Source: Streptomyces sp. GESEQ-4
GTDB lineage: Bacteria > Actinomycetota > Actinomycetes > Streptomycetales > Streptomycetaceae
Reading direction: 5' to 3'
Assembly: GCF_017948455.1 (NCBI RefSeq)
Contig: NZ_JAFFSU010000001.1
Coordinates: 682,001-746,000 of the forward strand
DNA: 64,000 bases
The notes beneath the pieces are model-generated. The model was given only the letters and a program-made list of their open reading frames with translations, was not told the origin of the DNA and did no database searches. Below, piece by piece: positions 42,621 through 50,200 of the stretch. The number at the start of each line of letters is the position of its first letter. Position 1 is the first letter of the stretch. Position numbers and translations under genes: made by a program.

Positions 42621-43529
42621 TCACAGAAGTGAACGCGCCAGCGCCACCGCCCCCTCGGCCGGCGGCACCCGCAGCGGCTGTGGCCTGGCTGTGGGCACGC
42701 TGTCCGTGAGGGCGGAGGTGAAGGCGTCGTACAGGGCGGGCTGGGCGAGGACCGTGCTGCCCGCCACCACCACGTCGTCCACCACGACCCCACGTGCGGC
42801 GAGCCGTTCGACGAGCGCGGCCAGCGACCGGCCGCCGTCGGCGATCACCGCACGGGCGAGCGGCGAGCCCGCCTCGGCGGCGGCGAACACGGCCGGTGCG
42901 TGCCGGCCCCACTCGGCGGAGATGTCCTTGGCGGCTTCCAACGCCGCTCCGAGCGCCGGGACTTCGGCGACGTCGAAGGAGGCGAGGAGACCGAGTGCGA
43001 GGGCGTCGGGCTCCTCCCCGCGGTCATGGGCCGCCCATACGGCGCGTGCGGCCTCGCGGACGAGACCGGCGGCGCCGCCCTCGTCGCCGAGGACCGCGCC
43101 CCAGCCGCCGACCTGGACGGGACGGCCGTCGGCGAAGCGCCCCACCGCGACCGAACCGGTGCCGGCCACCAGGCCGACGCCCTTGTCCAGGCCCGCCGCG
43201 GGGACGAGGAGTTCGGCGTCGCCCACGACCAGTGCGGGCGCGTCGAAGTGGAGTTCCAGCGCGGTACGGATCTGGGCGCACTGACGGACGGTCTCGCAGG
43301 CGTGACCGCCCACGGCCAGAGCGGACGGGCGCGAGCCCGTGGGCAGGGCCTCGGCGGCCAGCACGGCCAGCCAGCCGGCGGCGGCCACGGGGTCGTGCGG
43401 CCGCCAGCCACTGCTGGAGCGGACGTGATCGGCGACCGGGGTGTCGCCCGCGAAGGCGCGCAGATGCGTCTTGGTGCCGCCCACGTCGATACCGACCACG
43501 AGAGGGCCAGAAGGTGAAGCGTCCTGCAC
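42621..43529 (-). CDS. BadF/BadG-type ATPase family sugar kinase (N-acetylglucosamine kinase-like)
   Basis: 302 aa. ASKHA-fold kinase: VVGIDVGGTKTHLRAF phosphate-1 motif, VAGTGSVAVGR phosphate-2, and VVVAGSTVLAQ adenosine motif. This subgroup phosphorylates N-acetylglucosamine or other sugars. GTG 43529 behind AAAGAGG. It is divergent from a ROK regulator with a strong palindrome between, and near an ABC sugar importer, so it likely phosphorylates the imported sugar or its breakdown product. Confidence 0.88.
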   Translation of the reverse strand: MQDASPSGPLVVGIDVGGTKTHLRAFAGDTPVADHVRSSSGWRPHDPVAAAGWLAVLAAEALPTGSRPSALAVGGHACETVRQCAQIRTALELHFDAPALVVGDAELLVPAAGLDKGVGLVAGTGSVAVGRFADGRPVQVGGWGAVLGDEGGAAGLVREAARAVWAAHDRGEEPDALALGLLASFDVAEVPALGAALEAAKDISAEWGRHAPAVFAAAEAGSPLARAVIADGGRSLAALVERLAARGVVVDDVVVAGSTVLAQPALYDAFTSALTDSVPTARPQPLRVPPAEGAVALARSLL

Positions 43530-43656
43530 GGATCCTCTTTCGTCGTTGCACTGTGCTGCGACGGCGGGCGAGACCGTGTGGGGAGGAAGGGCAGTTGAAG
43601 AACCTAGGGAAGCCCCGGGACGGGCCTCTGACGGACCACGGCAGGCGAGTACCGTG

Positions 43657-43684
43657 ACTTCGTTAGGAAGTTAACTAACGAAGT
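43657..43684. promoter_or_regulatory. Long perfect palindrome, probable ROK operator
   Basis: ACTTCGTTAG-GAAGTTAA-CTAACGAAGT: 10 bp arms, 8 bp spacer with an inner GTTAAC. It lies in the region between the divergent kinase (start 43529) and ROK (start 43780) genes, the normal place for a ROK regulator to control both. Confidence 0.7.
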
Positions 43685-43779
43685 ACAGTGCGTCAAGAGA
43701 AATCGCATGGCATCCCATCGCCGCATCCCCTGGAGAGGCACGACCCGGAGCGCGGCGCTCGACCTCGCGTGGGAGAACT

Positions 43780-44922
43780 GTGGAACACGACGTGGCGGAA
43801 CCACCCCGCCTGACCGAGAGCGCGAGCGCGGTGTTCGCCGTGCTGGCCCGGGCGGGCACGGCGACCCGTCCGCAGCTCGCGAGCCTGGCGGGCCTGTCCA
43901 AGCCGACGGTGTCCTCCGCCGTCGCGGAACTGGAGAGCGCCCGTCTCGCCGCACACTCAGGCACCGCCTCCGGCGCCACCGGACGCTCCGCCGCCGTCTA
44001 CGGACTCGGACCGGCCGCCGGTGCGGTGCTCGCCGTCGACCTCGGCCCCGCCCTCACCCGGGTACGCGGCTGCGCTCTGGACGGCACCCTGCTCGCCCAG
44101 GCCACCGGCTCCCGGGACGAGGCCGCCGACGTCGTGCGCGAGGCGGTCTTCGCGCTGCCCGACGGTGCCCCGCTGCGCTCCATCGTCGTCGCCGTCGGCG
44201 ATGTCCCGGCGGGGGAGGGGGGCGTGGGCCAGCGCCCCGCGACCGCCAAGGCCGGCCCCCTCTTCGACGCCATGGCCGTCGCCCTGCCCCGGGGCGTGCC
44301 GGTCCACCTCGAGAACAACGTCAACTGCGCCGCGCTCGCCGAGCTCCACGAGGGCGCCGCCCGCGGCCGGAACACCTTCGGCTATCTGCGGATCGGCGTC
44401 GGTATCGGCCTCGGCATCGTTGTCGGCGGCCAGGTGCTGCGCGGGGCGAACGGCGCCGCCGGTGAGCTCGCCCGGCTGCCCTACCCCTGGGACGAGGGCC
44501 GGGAGCCACACCAGGACGCCCTGGAGGAGTACATCGGCGCCCGCTCCCTGCTGCGCCGGGCCGCCGAGGCCTGGCCGGACGCCGACGGGTCCTGCCCCCG
44601 CACCGCCGAGCAGCTCTTCGCCCTCGCCCAGGAGGGCCGTGCCACCGCCCGTACGGTCGTGGACAGCCATGCCGCCGACATCGGCCGGCTGGCCGCCGCC
44701 GTGACCGCCGTACTGGACCCCGGACTGATCGTCCTGGGCGGCAGTACCGGCGCGGATCCGCAGCTGCTGCCGGGGGTGCGGGCCGAGATGGCGCGTCTGA
44801 GCTGGCCCACCGAGGTGGTGAGCAGCACGGTCGGTGATCTCGGCACCGTGGTGGGTGCTTCCCGGCTCGCGGTCGCCCAAGGAGTCCAAACCGTGACCGA
44901 CGCCGAGGGGGCCAAGGATTGA
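43780..44922 (+). CDS. ROK family transcriptional regulator of the second sugar locus
   Basis: 380 aa. HTH at about 26-60 (ATRPQLASLAGLSKPTVSSA), then a ROK fold with VHLENNVNCAALAELHEGAA and GVGIGLGIVVGGQVLRGANG. As in the ROK at 20171, the zinc-binding Cys cluster is absent (AAGELARLPYPWDEGREPHQ). GTG 43780 has GGGAG upstream. It ends 276 bp before the ABC importer operon and probably regulates it and the divergent kinase. Confidence 0.92.
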   Translation: MEHDVAEPPRLTESASAVFAVLARAGTATRPQLASLAGLSKPTVSSAVAELESARLAAHSGTASGATGRSAAVYGLGPAAGAVLAVDLGPALTRVRGCALDGTLLAQATGSRDEAADVVREAVFALPDGAPLRSIVVAVGDVPAGEGGVGQRPATAKAGPLFDAMAVALPRGVPVHLENNVNCAALAELHEGAARGRNTFGYLRIGVGIGLGIVVGGQVLRGANGAAGELARLPYPWDEGREPHQDALEEYIGARSLLRRAAEAWPDADGSCPRTAEQLFALAQEGRATARTVVDSHAADIGRLAAAVTAVLDPGLIVLGGSTGADPQLLPGVRAEMARLSWPTEVVSSTVGDLGTVVGASRLAVAQGVQTVTDAEGAKD

Positions 44923-44965
44923 CGGGTTCCGGCTCGGTCTGCCAATGTCCGGACAAGCGCTTTCT
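44919..44965 (+). promoter_or_regulatory. Candidate promoter and LacI-type operator before the second sugar operon
   Basis: TTGACG (44919-44924) and CAATGT (44944-44949) with a 19 bp spacer; just downstream is ACAAGCGCTTTC (44954-44965), centred on AGCGCT, the core of LacI-family operators. A site there would block the promoter. No LacI gene is in the window, so a remote regulator would be needed. Confidence 0.45.
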
Positions 44966-45112
44966 AGGTCGGCCGGGACGCCGGCTTGGAGCGAGCGTCC
45001 CGCCGGTACTCGATGTACGGCAACCGCACGAGGGCGTGCCCGTGCGGTGACGGCCATGACGGCCGGGGACCTCGCCCGTGAGGATGACGCGGCCGGGCGA
45101 GGCCGCGCCCCC

Positions 45113-45128
45113 GGAAAGCGACGTTTCC
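45113..45128. promoter_or_regulatory. Second LacI-like dyad near the binding-protein gene
   Basis: GGAAA-GCGACG-TTTCC, followed directly by TGCAAAATGCA (45129-45139), another short palindrome. They lie 60-85 bp before the ATG at 45199, in the probable leader or a second promoter. Confidence 0.4.
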
Positions 45129-45198
45129 TGCAAAATGCATCCGTGCCGCCTCGGTCGGCGCCGTGCTCCGTCCCCTGCGACGAAAAAAGGGATCGAAG

Positions 45199-46527
45199 AT
45201 GACCAATGTAGGTGCGCGGCGCTCCCGCCGACTCGGCCACGGCGGCATACGCCGCCTGGTCCCCCTCGCTGCCGTGGCCACGGCAGGTGCCCTGCTGCTC
45301 TCCGCCTGCGGAGGGGAGTCCGGCTCGGGCGGAACCTCCAAGTCGCTGACGTTCTGGATCTCCACGGTTCCGGGGCAGGACGCGGGCTGGAAGAAGATGG
45401 TGGCGCAGTACAAGAAGGAAGCCGGCGTCGACGTCAAGCTCGTCAACATCCCTTACGAGGGCTATACGGCGAAGCTGCACAACGCCGCGCAGGCGAACTC
45501 CCTGCCCGACGTGGCGGCCGTCCCGGCGCTGGACCCGATCTGGTCGAACAAGCTGATCGACCTCAAGTCCATCGCCAACAACAAGAGCAACAAGATCAAC
45601 GCCAACTTCATCGCCAAGGACTCGTCCGGGAAGGTGCTGTCCATCCCCTCGGACGTCACCGCGTCCGGCATGTTCATCAACGAGACGCTGTTCAAGAAGG
45701 CCGGCGTCTCCTTCCCGACCTCGCCCCAGAAGACCTGGACTTGGACCGACTTCATCAAGGCGGCGAACGAGGTCCGCGAGAAGACCGGCGCCAAGTACTC
45801 CCTGACCTTCGACCAGTCCCCGTCCAGGCTTCGCGCCATGGTGTACGAGATGGGCGGCAAGTACGTCCACGCCGACGACTCCGGCGAGTTCTCGGTGGAC
45901 GCGGCGACCAAGAAGGCCGTGAACACCTTCGTCGGATGGAACGACGACAAGACCATGCCGAAGTCGGTGTGGACCAGCGGCGCCGACCCGTCGGCCATGT
46001 TCCAGAGCGGTGATGTGGTCGCCTACTGGTCCGGCGTGTGGCAGGTTCCCGCCTTCGCGGAGAGCGTCAAGAAGTTCGACTGGGCGAGCGTGCCGACTCC
46101 CGCCCAGCCGGTGCAGGCCAGCGACGTCAACGCCGGCGGCATGATGGTGGGGTTCAACAACAACGGCGCCGCGGCCACCGCCACGGAGAAGTTCATGTCC
46201 TGGCTGTACGAGCCGGCCCACTACCAGGCGCTGTGCGAGGCGTCCGGGTTCCTGCCGGTCGAGAGCGGTCTGAACCCGAAGTACCCCTTCAAGTCCGAGG
46301 CGGCGCAGGCGGCGTTCAAGCTGTACAACGAGTCGATCCCGCTCTACGACCCGATCTCCGGCTACTTCAACACCGCTCAGACGGACTGGGTGCTCAGGGG
46401 CAAGAGCATCACCGAGGACCCGACCAAGACGGAACTCGGCAAGGCGATCAACGGCCAGCAGTCGGCCGACAAGGCCCTGGAGAACATCGTGGCCGGCTAC
46501 AACCAGCAGGTCGGCGGCGGATCGTAA
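45199..46527 (+). CDS. Sugar ABC transporter substrate-binding lipoprotein (second locus)
   Basis: 442 aa. Lipobox LLLSACGG with Cys37. Mature sequence starts LTFWISTVPGQDAGWKKMVA, then NIPYEGYTAKLHNAAQ and DVAAVPALDPIWSNKLIDL, the MalE-like fold. Unusually rich in Lys and Asn (SIANNKSNKINANFIAKDSS), unlike its neighbours. ATG 45199 follows AAAAGGG. A 17 bp-stem hairpin directly follows the stop and separates it from the permease genes, which should make the binding protein more abundant than the membrane parts. Confidence 0.93.
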   Translation: MTNVGARRSRRLGHGGIRRLVPLAAVATAGALLLSACGGESGSGGTSKSLTFWISTVPGQDAGWKKMVAQYKKEAGVDVKLVNIPYEGYTAKLHNAAQANSLPDVAAVPALDPIWSNKLIDLKSIANNKSNKINANFIAKDSSGKVLSIPSDVTASGMFINETLFKKAGVSFPTSPQKTWTWTDFIKAANEVREKTGAKYSLTFDQSPSRLRAMVYEMGGKYVHADDSGEFSVDAATKKAVNTFVGWNDDKTMPKSVWTSGADPSAMFQSGDVVAYWSGVWQVPAFAESVKKFDWASVPTPAQPVQASDVNAGGMMVGFNNNGAAATATEKFMSWLYEPAHYQALCEASGFLPVESGLNPKYPFKSEAAQAAFKLYNESIPLYDPISGYFNTAQTDWVLRGKSITEDPTKTELGKAINGQQSADKALENIVAGYNQQVGGGS

Positions 46528-46530
46528 GCC

Positions 46531-46574
46531 ACAGGGCCGGGCGGCGGGGTCGACACACCGCCGCCCGGCCCTGT
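46531..46574 (+). terminator. 17-bp-stem hairpin between binding protein and permease genes
   Basis: Left arm 46531-46547 (starts ACAGGGCCGGG), 10-base loop, right arm 46558-46574 (ends CCCGGCCCTGT), no mismatch. No U-run. In this position it may terminate part of the transcripts or protect the 3' end of the upstream cistron, as in the malE-malF gap of other bacteria. Confidence 0.7.
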
Positions 46575-46644
46575 CGCCCAGGTGATGCCGGGCTCATGGC
46601 GTGAGCCCACCGGGAATCCATTCCACCAGCACGGAGTCGGGAAG

Positions 46645-47556
46645 ATGACAAAACGCGCCTCGGACGTGTCCGTGAGCCCGCGCAGGAGACGCAACACCTA
46701 CACCATCGCGCCGCTCGTCCTCATCGCGGCCAATGTCGTGCTCTTCGCGCTGTTCTTCGTCTGGCCGGCGGTGATCGGGCTCGTCTACTCCTTCACGAAC
46801 TACACAGGTGTAGGGGCGTTCCAGTTCATCGGACTGGACAACTACGACAACCTGTTCGGGGACTCCACCTTCTACGGCGCGCTGACCCGGACGCTGCTGT
46901 ACACCGTGCTGTTCGTTCCGCTGAACTTCGGGCTCTCGCTGTTCGCCGCAAACTTGGTGGTGAACAAGCACGCCAAGGGCGCGTCGGTCGCCCGCGTCCT
47001 CTTCTTCATCCCATGGCTTCTGTCGCCCATCGTCGTGGGCGTCCTGTGGCGGTGGCTGTTCGGTGAGAACTTCGGACTGGTCAACTACGTCATCGAGAAG
47101 CTCGGCGGAAGTGCCGTTCCGTGGCAGTCGAACGCGGATCTGTCGTTGATCGTGGTCGTGATGGCGGCATCCTGGGCCTGGACGGGCTTCTCGATGCTGC
47201 TGTTCATCGCGGCGATCAAGAACGTACCCGTGTCGTACTACGAGGCGGCCTCGCTCGACGGCGCGGGCCCCTGGCGCCAGTTCATCAGCATCACACTGCC
47301 GAGCATCGCGCCCACCTCGTTCATCGTCATCCTGCTCAACACGATCAACTCGATGAAGGAATACCCGGTGTTCGTCGCCCTCAACAACGGCGGACCCGGA
47401 ACGTCGAACAACCTGCTTGTCCAGTACATCTATGAGACCGGCTTCAAACGAGGCCAGATCGGCTACGCGAGCGCCGCGTCATTCGTGCTCATGCTCATCC
47501 TGATGGCCGTCGCGATCATCCAGCTGATCGTCAACCGGCGGGTGGAGAACCGATGA
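46645..47556 (+). CDS. Sugar ABC transporter permease (MalF type), second locus
   Basis: 303 aa, six membrane helices starting IAPLVLIAANVVLFALFFVW. EAA loop YYEAASLDGAGPWRQFISIT. ATG 46645 with GGAG/GGGAAG upstream. Its last four bases overlap the next start, so both permeases are made in equal amounts. Confidence 0.93.
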   Translation: MTKRASDVSVSPRRRRNTYTIAPLVLIAANVVLFALFFVWPAVIGLVYSFTNYTGVGAFQFIGLDNYDNLFGDSTFYGALTRTLLYTVLFVPLNFGLSLFAANLVVNKHAKGASVARVLFFIPWLLSPIVVGVLWRWLFGENFGLVNYVIEKLGGSAVPWQSNADLSLIVVVMAASWAWTGFSMLLFIAAIKNVPVSYYEAASLDGAGPWRQFISITLPSIAPTSFIVILLNTINSMKEYPVFVALNNGGPGTSNNLLVQYIYETGFKRGQIGYASAASFVLMLILMAVAIIQLIVNRRVENR

Positions 47557-48455
47557 CAACCACAGACTTGCCACGCCCGGTCGACGCCGCTCCCGGACGG
47601 GCCGTCTCCAAGAAGCGGCCCCGCAAGGCGGGTAGCGGTGGGCTCCGGCGGGCGGTGCCCGCGACGACACTGCTGTGGATCATGGCGTGCCTGTACGGGG
47701 TGCCGGTGCTGTGGTTCATCCTCAGCTCCCTCAAGCCGGCCAGCGACCTGTTCTCCTATCCGCTGACGCTGGTTCCCGACGACGTCACCCTGTCGGGTTA
47801 CCTGACGGCATGGCGCAGCGCCAACTTCTCCCAGTACTTCATCAACACGGCCATCGTGTGCGTGATCACGACGATCCTCACGGTGGGAGTCAGCTGCTGC
47901 ACGGGGTACGCGCTGGCCAAGTACGACAACAAATGGCTCAAGGCGTTCTTCATCTGCATCCTGGCCACCACGATGCTGCCGGGCGAGGTCATGCTCGCCC
48001 CGTCGTTCCTGGTGGTCCGCGACCTCGGCCTCTACAACTCGTTCGCCGGCATCATCCTCCCGGCAGTGCTCACCGCGACCGGATGCTTCATGTTCCGTCA
48101 GTTCTTCCTGACGGTCCCCGACGAGCTCGTGGAGGCCGCCCGCATCGACGGTGCTCGCGAACTGTCGATCTTCCTGAGGATCATGGTGCCGATCTCCCGG
48201 CCCATCATGCTGACGCTCGCCATCCTGTCGTTCCAGTGGCGCTGGAACGACTACATCTGGCCGCTTCTGATGCTGAACGACCCCAACAAGTTCACCGTGC
48301 AGATCGGCATCCAGAGCCTTGTCGGGGCGCAGAACATCAACTGGTCGGTGCTGCTCGGCGGATCGGTCATCTCCATGATCCCGCTGATCGTCGTCTTCCT
48401 GGTGTTCCAGCGTTACGTCATGAACGCCGACATCAACGCCGGACTGAAGGACTGA
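47553..48455 (+). CDS. Carbohydrate ABC transporter permease (MalG type), second locus
   Basis: 300 aa with six helices; EAA loop VEAARIDGARELSIFLRIMV. N-terminal 40 residues are basic and cytoplasmic. Followed after only 2 bp by the first lyase-like gene, whose RBS lies within this gene's end. No ATPase gene in the operon; the general sugar-importer ATPase MsiK is the likely motor. Confidence 0.93.
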   Translation: MTTTDLPRPVDAAPGRAVSKKRPRKAGSGGLRRAVPATTLLWIMACLYGVPVLWFILSSLKPASDLFSYPLTLVPDDVTLSGYLTAWRSANFSQYFINTAIVCVITTILTVGVSCCTGYALAKYDNKWLKAFFICILATTMLPGEVMLAPSFLVVRDLGLYNSFAGIILPAVLTATGCFMFRQFFLTVPDELVEAARIDGARELSIFLRIMVPISRPIMLTLAILSFQWRWNDYIWPLLMLNDPNKFTVQIGIQSLVGAQNINWSVLLGGSVISMIPLIVVFLVFQRYVMNADINAGLKD

Positions 48456-48457
48456 CC

Positions 48458-50176
48458 GTGCCCACCCCGCTCGACCACGAGTTCGTCCGGTCGGCGGCCC
48501 GCGCCGCCGACCGGCTGGCCGCCCCGCTGGCGGCCGGCCCCGACGAGGAACTCGCCGGCGTGCCCCACCGCGCGCTGGCTCGCCGCGTGAAGACCCTGAT
48601 CGCGGCGTACCGTTCCCCGGACTCGGCACTGCACGGCAGCAGACAGGCCGTGACCGCCACGATGGCCCACCTCCGTGCCCTGCTGGCCGTGCAGACAGCC
48701 TCCGGCCTCTTCGCGGGCGGCGACAACGTGCAGTCACCGCCGGACTCCGCGTTCACCGTCAACGACGTGTGCGACGCGCACGTCCTCGCTGCCGGCGCCG
48801 GGCCCGAACTGCGCGAGGTCACGGCCGCGCTCGCCGAGATCGCCGGCGCCGCCACCGGCAGCCTCCTGACCGGCGGGGTGCACACCCCGAACCACCGCTG
48901 GGAGCTGAGCGCGGCGCTGGCCCGGCTGCACCGGTCCTTCCCGGACGACCGGCTGCTCGGCCGCATCGAGGAGTGGCTCGCCGAGGGCATCGACATCGAC
49001 GCGGAGGGCCTGTACTCGGAACGCAGCCCCAACTACGCGGCCCACGTGTCCAACCCGGCGCTGCTCCTGCTCGCCGAGGTCCTCGGCCGCGCCGACCTGC
49101 TGTACGCCGTCGAACGCAATCTCGCCACGACCCTGGACCTCATCAGGCCGGACGGCACGGTGGAGACCGTTCACTCGCGGCGGCAGGACCAGCACCAACC
49201 GTTCCCGCTGGCGCCCTACCTGCCGCACTACCGGCTGCTCGCGATCCGCACCGGCCGGGGCGACTTCGCCCGGGTGGCGCGGCTCGCGGCCGCCGACGGT
49301 ATCGACGACCCCGACCTGCTCGCCGAGACCCTCCTCACCCCGGACCTGTGCCGCGCCCTGCCGGCCCCGACCGCGGAGCCCCTTCCGCGCGACCGGTACC
49401 TCACCACCGCACGCCTCGCCGCACGCGCCTCGGCCACCGCGCACACGGTGGTGTACGGCGGCTCCGACGTGCCCGAGCACCGGCGCATCCGCTCGGGCCT
49501 CGCCTGCAACCCCACCTTCCTGCGCCTGTTCGCGGGCGATGCCGTCCTGGACGCGGTCCGCCTCTCGCGGGGGTTCTTCGACCTGGGCCCGTTCCGCGCC
49601 GCCGACATGCGACAACTCACCGACAACCACTACCGGCTCACCGAAACCCTCACGGCCGCCTACTACCAGCCGCTCCCGCCGGACCAGAGGCGGGACGACG
49701 GCGGCTACCGGCTCGTGGACGAGGGACGCTTCTCCGCCGCGATGGCCTTCCCCGACCGGCCCCGGGACGAGGTCTCCCACACGACCCGCGTCGAAGTGGA
49801 CCTGAAGGAAGACGGCGCCGACCTGCGGATCGACATCAGCGGACCACGGGTGCCCTGGGCCCTCGAACTGACCTTCCGCCCGGGCGGCGTGACAGAGGGC
49901 GCCGTACCGATCGGCGACGGACGCTGGTGCCTGACGACCGAACCGATGACCTACCGGGTCGGCGACGACGAGATCCGGATCGAGGCCGCCGTCGAGGAGG
50001 GCGAACCGCTCGCCGGGCCGGACCGGAGCGACGTACTGCGGTACGACCCGGGGCAGGACTACACCGTGGTGGGCGGCACCGACGCGACGACCGGCAACCG
50101 TGTCTACCTCGGTGGACTCGGCCCGCACACACTGACCGTCGCACTGCGCGCCCGCCGGTCCGCACCTGTCTCATGA
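48458..50176 (+). CDS. Alpha-toroid polysaccharide lyase-like protein, probably cytoplasmic
   Basis: 572 aa, no signal peptide. Helical first half with NHRWELSAALARLHR, GLYSERSPNYAAHVSNPALL and DNHYRLTETL, second half beta-rich with VSHTTRVEVDLKEDGADLRI: the alpha/alpha-toroid plus beta-sheet plan of heparinase II/III and alginate-lyase-type families. Conserved Asn-His-Arg and Ser-Pro-Asn-Tyr are candidate active-site parts. It could cleave an imported uronic acid-containing oligosaccharide. GTG 48458 is 2 bp after the permease stop with AAGGA inside that gene. Family number not assigned. Confidence 0.7.
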   Translation: MPTPLDHEFVRSAARAADRLAAPLAAGPDEELAGVPHRALARRVKTLIAAYRSPDSALHGSRQAVTATMAHLRALLAVQTASGLFAGGDNVQSPPDSAFTVNDVCDAHVLAAGAGPELREVTAALAEIAGAATGSLLTGGVHTPNHRWELSAALARLHRSFPDDRLLGRIEEWLAEGIDIDAEGLYSERSPNYAAHVSNPALLLLAEVLGRADLLYAVERNLATTLDLIRPDGTVETVHSRRQDQHQPFPLAPYLPHYRLLAIRTGRGDFARVARLAAADGIDDPDLLAETLLTPDLCRALPAPTAEPLPRDRYLTTARLAARASATAHTVVYGGSDVPEHRRIRSGLACNPTFLRLFAGDAVLDAVRLSRGFFDLGPFRAADMRQLTDNHYRLTETLTAAYYQPLPPDQRRDDGGYRLVDEGRFSAAMAFPDRPRDEVSHTTRVEVDLKEDGADLRIDISGPRVPWALELTFRPGGVTEGAVPIGDGRWCLTTEPMTYRVGDDEIRIEAAVEEGEPLAGPDRSDVLRYDPGQDYTVVGGTDATTGNRVYLGGLGPHTLTVALRARRSAPVS

Positions 50177-50200
50177 CCCCCACGGCGGAGGACAGTTCAG

